Source: Pseudomonas syringae (GTDB lineage Bacteria > Pseudomonadota > Gammaproteobacteria > Pseudomonadales > Pseudomonadaceae). Taken from it: DNA of 64,000 nt. A program made the translations under genes and the position numbers. Below, one piece after another: positions 17,905-26,082 of the stretch. Position 1 is the stretch's first letter, and the number at the start of each line of letters is the position of its first letter. Below the pieces are notes generated by a model. That model was not told where the DNA came from and searched no databases. It was given only the letters and a program-made list of their open reading frames with translations. The DNA is taken from positions 3,614,001 through 3,678,000 of the forward strand of contig NZ_CP066265.1 in assembly GCF_023278085.1 (NCBI RefSeq), written 5' to 3'.

Positions 17905-18019
17905 GGGCAGGTACGTTGACCTACCCCAAGGCTCCTTGCGCATCGTTATACACAAGCCCGATTGACTATCCGATTGACTATCGTGCCAATACGTTGTCAT
18001 GAGTTGGGGGATGCGCCAT

Positions 18020-18085
18020 GGCTGCAATGTGACGCAGAGCGTCACGAAATGCATTATCACGCGGAGCGTGGGAACGAGAACCAGG
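18020..18085. repeat. Short REP-like fragment of the dispersed repeat family
   Basis: GTGACGC-AGA-GCGTCAC (18029-18045) and CACGC-GGA-GCGTG (18058-18070) are paired palindromes. The reverse complement of this stretch matches the outer segment of the large repeats at 548 and 27201, so it is a solo end of that family in opposite orientation. The remainder of 17905-18169 shows no gene. Confidence 0.75.
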
Positions 18086-18169
18086 GTAGTCCCAGGCCCG
18101 TTTTCCGAGCATCCCAAGGGGTTCGTTTGGCGTTGAACGCTGCGCGTGCGAACAACGGCTATTCGTGAA

Positions 18170-18544
18170 CTACTGCACCTCTCCTTCTTCCGGGTAGCTG
18201 TGTTCGAACACCCGAACCACTTCCGAGGCGTGCCAGGACGCGGCTGCGACGCCGTCGGACGGGCCGGAGAAGCGTCCCAACCGCTCGGCGCATTCGAAGA
18301 AACCGGGGCGCGGCAAGCGGCTTGCGCCCTGGCTGATCACCAGTGAACTGCGCAATGGCTGCTCGGCACGGGCGTCCAGGGCGGCAAGGTGCTCAAGGGC
18401 TGCGGTCAGCGTCTGCATGGCAGGGCTGGGAAACTGCAAACGCTCAAGCAACGCACGATAGGTCAGCAGATGACGCTGGCGGCGAGCCGTATCAAGCTCG
18501 CTCAAGAGCCCGTCCCAATGCTGACGACTGATGCGCACGCTCAT
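18170..18544 (-). CDS. Uncharacterised 124-residue protein, possible winged-helix fold
   Basis: I do not recognise this family with confidence. The 124-residue product is basic at the N-terminus (MSVRISRQHWDGLLSELDTARRQR) and then has TYRALLERLQF, a helical stretch, PLRSSLVIS and LPRPGFFECAERLGRF. The pattern of TYxxLxERL, helix, xxSLVIS, LPxPGFF recalls the winged-helix part of alkyltransferase-like proteins, but no PCHR active site is present. Its start overlaps the stop of the HTH gene upstream by four bases (ATGA), so the two are translated as a unit. It ends in an acidic tail (EHSYPEEGEVQ). It may be the effector or DNA-binding partner in a two-gene regulatory module. Confidence 0.7.
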   Translation of the reverse strand: MSVRISRQHWDGLLSELDTARRQRHLLTYRALLERLQFPSPAMQTLTAALEHLAALDARAEQPLRSSLVISQGASRLPRPGFFECAERLGRFSGPSDGVAAASWHASEVVRVFEHSYPEEGEVQ

Positions 18545-18894
18545 GACTCAACCCGCCAGCCCGGCACTCCGAGTTCCCATGCAAGGCTGCGCTTGATTGC
18601 CGAGTCGGGTTGGCGAGAGCCGTTCTCGATCAACTCCAGATAGGACGGGCTGATGCCGACCGTCCGCGCCAAAGCGGCCAGTTCGATGCCCTTCGCCTCA
18701 CGCAACGCGCCGAGCCGGTCAAAACCGGGGAGCTCACTCGATGCTGTATCGGAACCTGAAGCGGAAGTCGGCGCCGCCGCATGCGAGCGCGACTGAGTGA
18801 CCAGACCGGCAGCCTTGAGAAGCGCCTGATACTGATCCCATGGAAGCACCGCATATTGCGGTTCGCCCTCATGAGAGATGACTTGAAGATCCAT
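18541..18894 (-). CDS. Phd-like N-terminus fused to an XRE helix-turn-helix regulator
   Basis: Predicted 117-residue transcriptional regulator. The first 30 residues (VISHEGEPQYAVLPWDQYQAL) look like the N-terminal strand-helix of Phd/YefM-type antitoxins. After a low-complexity Ala/Ser/Thr linker, residues 58-117 hold an XRE helix-turn-helix (LGALREAKGIELAALARTVGISPSYLELIENGSRQ). ATG 18894 follows a GGGGAG ribosome site. It overlaps the downstream 124-residue gene by four bases. This organisation resembles antitoxin-first toxin-antitoxin operons, but the partner is not a known toxin, so simple co-regulation is equally possible. Confidence 0.82.
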   Translation of the reverse strand: MDLQVISHEGEPQYAVLPWDQYQALLKAAGLVTQSRSHAAAPTSASGSDTASSELPGFDRLGALREAKGIELAALARTVGISPSYLELIENGSRQPDSAIKRSLAWELGVPGWRVES

Positions 18895-18994
18895 ACACTC
18901 CCCTTGTACGACAAGACTGCATACCGAACAGACTGACGGCAGATGCTGGCATCTTAACAGCGGAACGCGACGGCTTGTGTTCAATCCGTGAGAC

Positions 18995-19447
18995 TCAGAC
19001 CTTACGCTGTTCTTTCTCCAGAAGCGCCTGGGTCTTTGGCAATTGCTCGACAATGATCAATTTCTCCGGCGACTGCTCGGCCCGCCATGCACGAAAAGCA
19101 TCCAGCTCGCCGCTCAGGTGCTTTGTCACCCAGGCCAGCACAGCGATGTCGTCCAGCATGCCCAGCCCCGGAATCCAGTCAGGGATTGCGTCCAGCGGGC
19201 TGAGGAAGTACATCAGGCCGGCAACGATGGACAGAATAGCCTTGGGGCTGATGCTCCGGTACTCGCCACGCCAGTAAGCCAGGCACAGCGCCTGCAGCAA
19301 ACGCAGATCGTCCTTGAGCTTGCCCAGACGGCTGCCCTCGCTGTTGCCCTTGCGCGCTACGGCGAACAACAGCGCCGGCAACCGGCCCGCAGCCAACAGG
19401 CGTCGCGCGCCGGGCAGGTATCGGATCAGATTCCAAGGTGCTTTCAT
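18995..19447 (-). CDS. YkvA-type DUF1232 membrane protein
   Basis: Predicted 150-residue protein of the YkvA/DUF1232 family. The diagnostic segment is ILSIVAGLMYFLSPLDAIPDWIPGLGMLDDIAVLAWVTKHL, a hydrophobic hairpin containing the LSPxDxIPD motif. Basic flanking sequence and a charged C-terminal tail suggest a small inner-membrane protein. The function is unknown in any bacterium I can name. It is upstream of, and co-directional with, the HTH pair, with a 100-base gap. Confidence 0.85.
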   Translation of the reverse strand: MKAPWNLIRYLPGARRLLAAGRLPALLFAVARKGNSEGSRLGKLKDDLRLLQALCLAYWRGEYRSISPKAILSIVAGLMYFLSPLDAIPDWIPGLGMLDDIAVLAWVTKHLSGELDAFRAWRAEQSPEKLIIVEQLPKTQALLEKEQRKV

Positions 19448-19506
19448 GTTTAACCCCGTCCAGAAAAATATTGTTGAGCGACAGCGCAGGCCTTTCCAGA
19501 TGACAC

Positions 19507-19543
19507 CACAAGGTTATCCACAATTGTTGTGGATAACCTTGTG
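19507..19543. promoter_or_regulatory. Perfect 37-bp palindrome containing two inverted DnaA boxes
   Basis: Two 17-base arms, CACAAGGTTATCCACAA and its exact complement, flank a 3-base centre (TTG). Each arm contains the consensus DnaA box TTATCCACA (19514-19522 on plus, 19528-19536 on minus). No T-run follows on either strand, so it is not an ordinary terminator. It lies between ykvA and the FKBP gene, far from any replication gene in this window. Confidence 0.85.
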
Positions 19544-19771
19544 AACAGCGGCACTTTAAAAGCCTGAACCCCCTGATTTCACGGGCTCAAACTTAAATCG
19601 GGCGTTTTTTACTCACAAAAAAATACCGTGAAAAACGTTGACTTGGCACCCGCGATAAAGCAAGCGCCCTGATCCTGACGGACTGTCGGACAACTTTTTC
19701 GCCGTATTCATCATAGTAGGCGTAATAGTGGGACTGCCCGGATAAGCAAGCGTTCGGGAAATAAGCCAGAC

Positions 19772-19798
19772 AAAAAAACGCCCTGTCGAGACAGGGCG
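19772..19798 (-). terminator. Terminator of the FKBP isomerase gene
   Basis: Read on the minus strand, CGCCCTGT-CTCG-ACAGGGCG is followed by seven T residues, 23 bases after the FKBP stop codon. Confidence 0.9.
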
Positions 19799-19820
19799 CT
19801 TTTCGTAGCCAGGTGTTGCG

Positions 19821-20588
19821 TTACTTCTTGGCCGGGGCCGAAGCAGCTGGAGCCGACTCTTCTTCGTCAGCATCAGGCGCTGGCGCAGCCGCCGGGTCCT
19901 TGATGCCAAGCAGTTCCAGATCGAAAACCAGAACCGAGTTGGCCGGGATCGCCGGGCTCGGGCTCTGCGCGCCGTATGCCAGATCACTAGGGATGAAGAG
20001 TTTGATCTTCTCGCCTACGTGCATCAGTTGCAGGCCTTCAACCCAACCCGGAATCACACCGCTCACCGGCAGATCGATCGGGCTACCGCGTTCAACAGAG
20101 CTGTCGAAGACTTTACCGTCGATCAGCTTGCCTTCGTAGTGAACAGTCACGACATCAGTCGGCTTTGGCTGAGCGCCGTCAGCTTTCTTGATGATCTGAT
20201 ACTGCAGGCCGGAAGCGGTGGTGACCACGCCATCCTTCTTGCCGTTCTCTTCGAGGAATTTCTTGCCGGCTGCCGAAGCTTCTTCGCTCATTTTCGCCAG
20301 ACGCTCTTCAGAACGCTTCTGCAGCGCGGAGAAGGCTTCAACCAGCTCTTCGTCCTTGAGTTTCTGATCTTTCTTACCGACAGCGTCTTCGATACCCAGG
20401 GCTACAGCCTTGGAATCCAGATCATCCATGCCTTCCTGAGCCAGGCTTTTGCCCATGTTCAGACCGATGCCATAAGACGCTTTTTGTGCCGGGGTTTTCA
20501 GCTCGACGGTGCTGGCTTGTTTATCACAACCTGCGAGTACCAGACCGACCAGGGCAATCGCCGCTGCCAACCGATGCTGCTGTTTCAT
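19821..20588 (-). CDS. FKBP-type peptidyl-prolyl isomerase lipoprotein (FkpA/FklB type)
   Basis: Predicted 255-residue envelope chaperone that speeds proline isomerisation. The signal peptide ends in lipobox LVLAGC (Cys 22), so the mature protein is probably lipid-anchored. Residues 35-125 form the helical dimerisation domain (KASYGIGLNMGKSLAQEGMDDLD). Residues 130-228 form the FKBP domain (VTVHYEGKLIDGKVFDSSVERG, VIPGWVEGLQLM, FIPSDLAYG, LVFDLELL). The tail is Ala/Asp/Glu-rich and ends PAKK. ATG 20588 has an AAGGAA ribosome site; longer in-frame sequence upstream lacks signal features. Confidence 0.93.
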   Translation of the reverse strand: MKQQHRLAAAIALVGLVLAGCDKQASTVELKTPAQKASYGIGLNMGKSLAQEGMDDLDSKAVALGIEDAVGKKDQKLKDEELVEAFSALQKRSEERLAKMSEEASAAGKKFLEENGKKDGVVTTASGLQYQIIKKADGAQPKPTDVVTVHYEGKLIDGKVFDSSVERGSPIDLPVSGVIPGWVEGLQLMHVGEKIKLFIPSDLAYGAQSPSPAIPANSVLVFDLELLGIKDPAAAPAPDADEEESAPAASAPAKK

Positions 20589-20793
20589 GCTAATTCCTTG
20601 TTCATGCGCCAAAAGGGCAAACGAGTAAAGCCGCGAGCTTATCAGGCCGCCGCGATCAATGGCTACCGGCATGAGAGAGTGAAAAAGGCGATAAGTTCAG
20701 GTATCCAAAGGTTTTCCCGGCCCGACACTGCATTGTTCAGTTGCAGTTCAGTTTGTGACTCAGCTGTACGACGCGCAATTCCGATAAGCAGGT

Positions 20794-22209
20794 TCAGGAC
20801 ACAGGGCTGATCAGCCCTGCATCAGGCCAGCCCTCACTGGTCTGTAACACGCGCAGGTGACCGGCTCGGGCGACCCTACTGATGAAATCGCTGGTACTGA
20901 TCGTCCCGTCAGCCAACTGTGCCTGGATGGACCTGACGCCTGAGTAGACACGCGACACGCCTTGCAGCAATTGAATTTCCTGAGCGGACTGGCTGGGCGT
21001 GTATCCGAGCAACGCACCATCGGCTGCCGAGAAATAAATCGCCGACATCTCGAAACCATAGCGAATCGGCAACCCGTTGGGCCGTTTTGCAGGCGTGTGT
21101 CGATACGTGAACATCCTGTGCAGATCGTCCGGCTCGAAGAATGCACGCCGCGCGTCAGGTTCGCCTTCCGCTGCCAGATTGGCAGATGAAAAATACAGGC
21201 CGTCGATGCGGTAACCGTCAGGCAAAGGAGGCCGATAATAGGCGTCTGGATGAAAGACCGAACAAGGCGCGTATACCGGGTAGCCATCTTCCAGAATCGG
21301 CTCGGCGATCCGGTGGGTGCGCGAGACCGGATTGAACAACAGAAAGCCAATGATCTGCGAATGAATGCGCGTACCGATACGGCGGTGTACATAGCGCGCG
21401 GCGTCATCGGCACTGGTGAATTCGGCGCTGAGGCTCAGCGCCTTGGGCGGCCATACCGGCTCGCAAACCGCAGGGATAATGGCTTTCGGCGCTACCGGAG
21501 CAACCTGCTCGGGAAAAGGTCGCCAGTCAGCGGACACCTTGCCCGCCCTGCCCCACAAGCGACTGGGCACCACAACCTCCAGGTTCCCTGCGCCCGCCAG
21601 CAGGCGAACCACGTCACTGGGCATGAGCGTGAGGTTTTGCAACGCCTTGTGGACCTGGCTAAGCGTGCTGACATGCGGCGAGCTGGGCGGACCGGCAACG
21701 CGCCTGAACAGCCTTTTCTCGGCCGCAGAACGGGACACGGTGTATTTGATCAATGAACCGTCAGGCCCGGAAAGATAACTCGCCGGGCAGATCTCCTGAT
21801 CATCGATCACCGCATAGATGTCGCCTGCCGAAAAACTGTTCGGATAAATCACTCTTTCACTTTCAGTCCACTCGCTCAGCCCGGCCTCAAGTGAAGGATG
21901 GGAGTGATAGACCGCATAGTCGTCATGTCCCTGCGGGTAGAGCACGTAGCCTTCCTGATCGTTGCGCGGGAACACTTCGTTGGGGTCGAAGCTGAACTGA
22001 CTGCCACTCATTGGCTCGGTCGCGACGTACTTGCCGTCCTTGCGAATCAGTATGAAGCCTCCGTACTCGCGATCACGTCGACTGCCGATTCGTTCGTGAA
22101 CGTAACGTGCCGCATCGTCGGGATGATCGAACGCCGCACTGAGCGCCGGCATGTCGGGCGTGGAGTAATGATCGACAGATCGTTTGCTGCGTATTTTCCT
22201 GATGTACAT
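20794..22209 (-). CDS. Tandemly duplicated JAMM-like (DUF4329-type) protein, second half degenerate
   Basis: Predicted 471-residue protein without signal peptide. Residues 21-235 and 258-471 are duplicated copies: both start SAxFxxxDDAARYVHxRIG and end in an RLLAGAGNLxV / RVARAGHLRV helix. Copy 1 has a JAMM-like set: E65, H102-S-H104-P, and S127-x-x-D130, as in metalloprotease/deubiquitinase folds and in DUF4329 domains found in some polymorphic toxins. In copy 2 the aligned positions are F340, S342, E359 and D362, so the His pair is lost. ATG 22209 follows AAGGAG. It lies alone between an FKBP gene and a divergent cupin gene. The function and substrate are unknown; a family assignment beyond JAMM-like is tentative. 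Confidence 0.75.
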   Translation of the reverse strand: MYIRKIRSKRSVDHYSTPDMPALSAAFDHPDDAARYVHERIGSRRDREYGGFILIRKDGKYVATEPMSGSQFSFDPNEVFPRNDQEGYVLYPQGHDDYAVYHSHPSLEAGLSEWTESERVIYPNSFSAGDIYAVIDDQEICPASYLSGPDGSLIKYTVSRSAAEKRLFRRVAGPPSSPHVSTLSQVHKALQNLTLMPSDVVRLLAGAGNLEVVVPSRLWGRAGKVSADWRPFPEQVAPVAPKAIIPAVCEPVWPPKALSLSAEFTSADDAARYVHRRIGTRIHSQIIGFLLFNPVSRTHRIAEPILEDGYPVYAPCSVFHPDAYYRPPLPDGYRIDGLYFSSANLAAEGEPDARRAFFEPDDLHRMFTYRHTPAKRPNGLPIRYGFEMSAIYFSAADGALLGYTPSQSAQEIQLLQGVSRVYSGVRSIQAQLADGTISTSDFISRVARAGHLRVLQTSEGWPDAGLISPVS

Positions 22210-22452
22210 CCTTGACTCCTTGAACACCTGATTGATTGAGTCAGGAGCTTAAGGAAGTCAGATGCGCTGACTGACATAGGTAGATATGACAGTCACAAGA
22301 CAAGCGGGCCGCTATCAACATGAAATTAAAGATAATTTTTAACGCTTTCAGGATGTGATTCGATCCTCGCGTGGGCACATTTGCCCAGACCCTGCATCGA
22401 TCATCGCGACTGGCGATCAGGGCCACGCAGTTCGTCGCGCTCAGGAACGCTT

Positions 22453-22968
22453 ATGCAATCTCACAATCGTTTTGGCTTGAGAATCCCGGCTGCACGTCAG
22501 CTTGCGGGTTGTGCCGCGATCGCAGCAGCGTTCGTGCTGCCGGTCAGCAGTGCCTACGCAGCCAAGCCGCCTATCGTTGTCACAGAGGGCATCAAGGCTT
22601 TCAGGCTGTGCACGGGCCCGGACAATCTGTCACACGTCATAGAAGGATCGATTGACCAGAAGGAAATGACTGCTGTCAGCGCCCTGCACTTCAAGGAAAC
22701 ACCGGCCCACTCCACGTATGACTGGCACGCCGCGCCGGAAGAGCAATACGTGATCACCCTGTCGGGTACCCTGGAGTTTTCCACCACCGGCGGAGAGAAC
22801 TTCGTACTGCATCCTGGAGAAGTATTGCTTGCGCAGGACACCACCGGCCCGGGCCACCGCTGGAAGCTGATTGATGATCAACCGTGGCGACGTGCGTACA
22901 TCCTCACCAAGCCTGGCGATAAAAGCGCATTCGTGCCAAAACCCGGGGCTGCTGCCAAAGGCTGCTGA
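22453..22968 (+). CDS. Exported cupin-domain protein
   Basis: Predicted 171-residue periplasmic protein with signal peptide ending SSAYA-AKPP. The cupin barrel is visible from about residue 75: HSTYDWHAAPEEQYVITLSGTLEF is the first conserved motif with metal-ligand-like His and Glu, and GPGHRW sits at the second-motif position. The tail ends AAAKGC. The ribosome site CAGGAA precedes ATG 22453. Cupins of this type act as small dioxygenases or ligand sensors; no substrate can be inferred from the neighbours. Confidence 0.82.
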   Translation: MQSHNRFGLRIPAARQLAGCAAIAAAFVLPVSSAYAAKPPIVVTEGIKAFRLCTGPDNLSHVIEGSIDQKEMTAVSALHFKETPAHSTYDWHAAPEEQYVITLSGTLEFSTTGGENFVLHPGEVLLAQDTTGPGHRWKLIDDQPWRRAYILTKPGDKSAFVPKPGAAAKGC

Positions 22969-23049
22969 TGCACTCGCATGACCGCAACCGAGTGTTGTGG
23001 TCAAACCAGTCTCAACTCGAAACGGGCGCCTGACCTGACGGTTAATGGC

Positions 23050-23439
23050 TCAGGCGCCTGCCTCGATCAGCTCGGAAATTTCGATCAGGTTCAGATCAGG
23101 ATCACGTACATACACCGAGCGGATAGGCCCCGTCGCCCCGGTACGATCAACCGGACCTTCGACAATCGGCCACTCCTGCTCGTACAAGTGTGCAATCACC
23201 TGTTCCAGTGGAACACTGGCGATGAAACACAAATCCAGCGCCCCCGGCACAGGCAAGTGAGCCTTGGGCTCAAACTCCTTGCCACGCTCATGCACATTGA
23301 TTTTCTGATTGCCGAAGCGGAACGCAAGACGGCCCTGACGAAAACGCTCCGGGGTCATGCCCATGATGCGCACGTAGAAATCCTTGCAGGCGTCGATGTC
23401 GGCAGTGGTCAACACCAGATGGTCCAGATGATCGATCAC
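23050..23439 (-). CDS. VOC (glyoxalase/dioxygenase fold) protein
   Basis: Predicted 129-residue single-module vicinal-oxygen-chelate protein. It shows IDHLDHLVLTTADIDACKDFYVRIMGM at the start, a central LAFRFGNQKINVHE strand, DLCFIAS and the terminal YVRDPDLNLIEISEL motif with the metal-binding Glu. Relatives include glyoxalase-like and fosfomycin/antibiotic resistance proteins, but the sequence alone does not fix a substrate. It is convergent with the cupin gene. Confidence 0.88.
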   Translation of the reverse strand: MIDHLDHLVLTTADIDACKDFYVRIMGMTPERFRQGRLAFRFGNQKINVHERGKEFEPKAHLPVPGALDLCFIASVPLEQVIAHLYEQEWPIVEGPVDRTGATGPIRSVYVRDPDLNLIEISELIEAGA

Positions 23440-23575
23440 GGGATCAGCTCCGTTGGAGAATTAATGACTGTTTACGGCAGTAGCCACGGTTTGGATCAGA
23501 CAAATCCCCTAGGATGCTATCCAGTCAGGTGAGAGTGTAGATAAGGCATCAACCGTCAGCAGCCAGATGATGTAT

Positions 23576-23881
23576 CTACGGGCGACCGCTTAGTTCCAGT
23601 TTGCCATCGCAACTCAGCATCGTCAGATAACGCTGCTCGCCCAGATCAAAGGGGACCATCCACCAGTTTGTATGTTCGTCATATCGGGCAGTCCCGGCAT
23701 AGGCAAACCTGTTTACGTCTGCAGAGCGACCGTGAGCACTCAGATACCGATTGATCGACTCGGTAAAAAATTCATCACCTCGATCCGCGCAGGGTTCGAT
23801 TTCGGGTTGACCGCAGCCTGCAAGCAGGCAGAGCAAGACCAAGGTACTTCCTGAAGCCACCCTGTTGCCCGACATGTACAT
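23576..23881 (-). CDS. Small hypothetical lipoprotein
   Basis: Predicted 101-residue lipoprotein. The signal peptide STLVLLCLLAGC ends at a clear lipobox Cys; the mature part (GQPEIEPCADRGDEFFTESINRYLSAHG) has two more Cys that could form a disulfide. ATG 23881 follows AGGACGG; ATG 23875 two codons later is also possible. The family is not recognised. Confidence 0.65.
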   Translation of the reverse strand: MYMSGNRVASGSTLVLLCLLAGCGQPEIEPCADRGDEFFTESINRYLSAHGRSADVNRFAYAGTARYDEHTNWWMVPFDLGEQRYLTMLSCDGKLELSGRP

Positions 23882-23942
23882 TATTACCGTCCTGGAAACG
23901 CAACTCGCTATAAAAGCCTCGCATAAAGCGAGGCTCAATTAA

Positions 23943-24338
23943 TCAATTGCTGCAGGCCAGCTGAAAACTCATCGACGAATCGCCCGACGCGCCGCGTTTT
24001 CCAACCATAAGCCCCAATATATTGACCTTCTCTGTCGTCGCTGCGCCACCCAGTTTGGCGTGTCCGTAAAACAGGCGTTCATGGTCGCTGGTATCGATGG
24101 AAGATACCGAGCAAAAACCAGGTGGTGTTTTGAACTGGCCTTCAGTGAAGAGCACTTTGTAGTTCGCGAAATAGTCTTTCTGGCTGGAGTAGCTTACGGA
24201 CTTGATCCATGGCGAAGACTGAGCAACGATATTGCCGTGCTGGTCAATAGTCGCCGTATGCAGCACAGGCTTGGCCAAGGCACCCGCAGACAGAGCCATT
24301 GCGGTGGCTCCCACAAACAATTTAAAACGATTTTTCAT
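23943..24338 (-). CDS. Small secreted hypothetical protein
   Basis: Predicted 131-residue exported protein. It has a typical Sec signal (MKNRFKLFVGATAMALSAGALA, cleavage before KPVLH) and a mature domain with two Cys (GFCSVSS and near-terminal LACSN), Ser/Lys-rich and without membrane segments. A GAGAAAG ribosome site precedes ATG 24338. It is followed after 61 bases by the small lipoprotein gene on the same strand; both are less typical in composition than their neighbours and may be accessory. No family is recognised. Confidence 0.7.
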   Translation of the reverse strand: MKNRFKLFVGATAMALSAGALAKPVLHTATIDQHGNIVAQSSPWIKSVSYSSQKDYFANYKVLFTEGQFKTPPGFCSVSSIDTSDHERLFYGHAKLGGAATTEKVNILGLMVGKRGASGDSSMSFQLACSN

Positions 24339-24646
24339 AACTTTCTCTTTATTTAAGAATGCAGTATTGACCGCTGTAAGATAGCGATCATTTCAAGTGA
24401 GGTAGTTGAGCATTTGGCCAGCGAAACCGGCGTCTTTTCTCAATCAACAAAACAAGCTAATACCAGCATGAAAGAGAAATCAAGGGACCAAGCGGGTTAA
24501 ACAGAAAGTGATTTTATAATTTCAATAAATACAGAAATAACCTACGGGTACAGGAAAAAAATCCTACGTGACTTTAGATTGCTTATGAATCGATGTACGA
24601 GACATGCAGCCCTGGGACAAGCCATCTATTCTCAAACGACAGAAAG
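24339..24646. other. AT-rich gene-free stretch beside the tRNA pair
   Basis: About 300 bases without a credible gene, AT-rich from 24360 to 24590. It should contain the promoter for the minus-strand secreted-protein gene at its left end. No duplicate of a tRNA 3' end and no integrase remnant was seen here. Confidence 0.5.
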
Positions 24647-24675
24647 CAGAAAGCCCGCACAAGGCGGGCTTTCTG
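24647..24675 (-). terminator. Hairpin terminator downstream of the tRNA pair
   Basis: CAGAAAGCCCGC and GCGGGCTTTCTG form a 12-bp stem with loop ACAAG, 38 bases beyond the 3' end of tRNA-Asp on the minus strand. T-rich sequence lies in the distal stem. Confidence 0.75.
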
Positions 24676-24712
24676 TTTGCTTCAAGGAGTTCAAGGGCCT
24701 TGAAGCTGAATA

Positions 24713-24789
24713 TGGCGCAGCGGACGGGACTCGAACCCGCGACCCCCGGCGTGACAGGCCGGTATTCTAACCGACTGAACTACCGCTGC
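24713..24789 (-). tRNA. tRNA-Asp (anticodon GTC)
   Basis: 77-base cloverleaf on the minus strand: acceptor GCAGCGG/CCGCTGC, D-arm TAGTTCAGTCGGTTAGAA, anticodon loop CTGTCAC, TPsiC arm GGGTTCGAGTCCC, discriminator G and encoded CCA. It is 21 bases downstream of tRNA-Val and probably co-transcribed with it. Confidence 0.95.
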
Positions 24790-24810
24790 GCGTAACACTA
24801 AAAGCGAGTT

Positions 24811-24886
24811 TGGTGGGTGATGACGGGATCGAACCGCCGACCCGCTGCTTGTAAGGCAGCTGCTCTCCCAGCTGAGCTAATCACCC
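24811..24886 (-). tRNA. tRNA-Val (anticodon TAC)
   Basis: 76-base cloverleaf on the minus strand: acceptor GGGTGAT/ATCACCC, D-arm TAGCTCAGCTGGGAGA, anticodon loop CTTACAA, TPsiC arm CGGTTCGATCCCG, and encoded CCA. It is the first gene of the Val-Asp pair. Confidence 0.96.
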
Positions 24887-25057
24887 TTCACTCTCGGTGT
24901 GGCGCGCATTCTACGGAGCGACCTGTAGTCTGGCAAGCACTTTTTTAAATAATTTTTATAATCCTTCCAAAGGCTTACAAACGCTCTGTGCAGGGTTGGC
25001 CGGAGCGGCTGAGGAGCGAATAATGCCCGCCTTTGTATAGAAAGAGAGATTCACCTC

Positions 25058-25978
25058 ATGTGGTTCAAAAACCTGCTTGTCTATCGCCTGACCCAGGACG
25101 TGCCTTTTGATGCCGAAGCGCTGGAGACAGCACTGGCGACCAAACCGGCTCGTGCCTGCGCCAGCCAGGAGGTGGCCACCTATGGTTTCGTCGCGCCTTT
25201 CGGCAAGGGCGAAGACGCTCCATTGGTACACATCAGCCAGGACTTCATGCTGATCGCCGCACGCAAGGAAGAACGTATTCTGCCGGGCAGCGTCGTACGC
25301 GACGCGCTCAAGGAAAAGGTCGACGAGATCGAAGCCGAGCAGATGCGCAAGGTCTACAAGAAGGAACGCGATCAGCTCAAGGATGAGATCATCCAGGCCT
25401 TCCTGCCGCGCGCCTTTATCCGCCGCTCCGCGACGTTCGCCGCCATCGCGCCGAAACAGGGCCTGATTCTGGTCAACGCTTCCAGCCCGAAACGCGCCGA
25501 AGACCTGCTGTCGACCCTGCGTGAAGTAATCGGCTCGCTGCCGGTGCGTCCGCTGACGGTCAAGGTTTCGCCGAGTGCGACCATGACCGACTGGGTCAAG
25601 ACCCAGAAAGCGGCCGACAACTTCTTCGTGCTGGACGAATGCGAATTGCGCGATACCCACGAAGATGGCGGCATCGTGCGTTGCAAGCGTCAGGACCTGA
25701 CCAGCGATGAAATCCAGCTGCACCTGAACACTGGCAAGGTGGTCACCCAGCTATCGCTGGCCTGGCAGGACAAATTGTCTTTCGTGCTCGACGACAAGAT
25801 GGTCGTCAAACGCCTGAAGTTCGAAGACCTGCTGCAGGATCAGGCTGAACAGGACGGTGGCGAAGAAGCACTGGGTCAGCTGGACGCCAGCTTCACGCTG
25901 ATGATGCTGACCTTTGGCGAGTTCCTGCCAGAGCTGTTCGAAGCGCTGGGCGGCGAAGAAATCCCGCAGGGTATCTGA
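25058..25978 (+). CDS. rdgC: Recombination-associated protein RdgC
   Basis: Predicted 306-residue nucleoid-associated protein. RdgC forms a ring-shaped dimer around double-stranded DNA and limits RecA function. The start [22 protein letters not shown] and the sections [34 protein letters not shown] and [17 protein letters not shown] are diagnostic, and the length matches the family. It is the first gene rightward of the tRNA pair, with its own terminator at 26021. Confidence 0.97.
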   Translation: MWFKNLLVYRLTQDVPFDAEALETALATKPARACASQEVATYGFVAPFGKGEDAPLVHISQDFMLIAARKEERILPGSVVRDALKEKVDEIEAEQMRKVYKKERDQLKDEIIQAFLPRAFIRRSATFAAIAPKQGLILVNASSPKRAEDLLSTLREVIGSLPVRPLTVKVSPSATMTDWVKTQKAADNFFVLDECELRDTHEDGGIVRCKRQDLTSDEIQLHLNTGKVVTQLSLAWQDKLSFVLDDKMVVKRLKFEDLLQDQAEQDGGEEALGQLDASFTLMMLTFGEFLPELFEALGGEEIPQGI

Positions 25979-26020
25979 TACCCGCCGATCGCGGCCTGAG
26001 GCCCTGATGCTTGAAACACC

Positions 26021-26050
26021 GCGCCGTCTTTTCTGACGGCGCATTCATTT
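26021..26050 (+). terminator. Terminator of rdgC
   Basis: GCGCCGTC-TTTTCT-GACGGCGC, then ATTCATTT, 43 bases after the rdgC stop codon. Confidence 0.75.
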
Positions 26051-26082
26051 CACAGCGGTTATTCAATAATAAGGAACAGGCC

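Noticed and set aside
21250..21756. Plus-strand frames opposite the JAMM-like gene
   Set aside because: The minus-strand gene shows an internal full-length duplication at protein level, proof of its reading frame; the opposing frames show no such pattern.
24811..25057. A tRNA-linked integrated element to the right of the tRNA pair
   Set aside because: The right side leads directly to rdgC, a core gene, and no integrase or repeated tRNA end was seen on either side.
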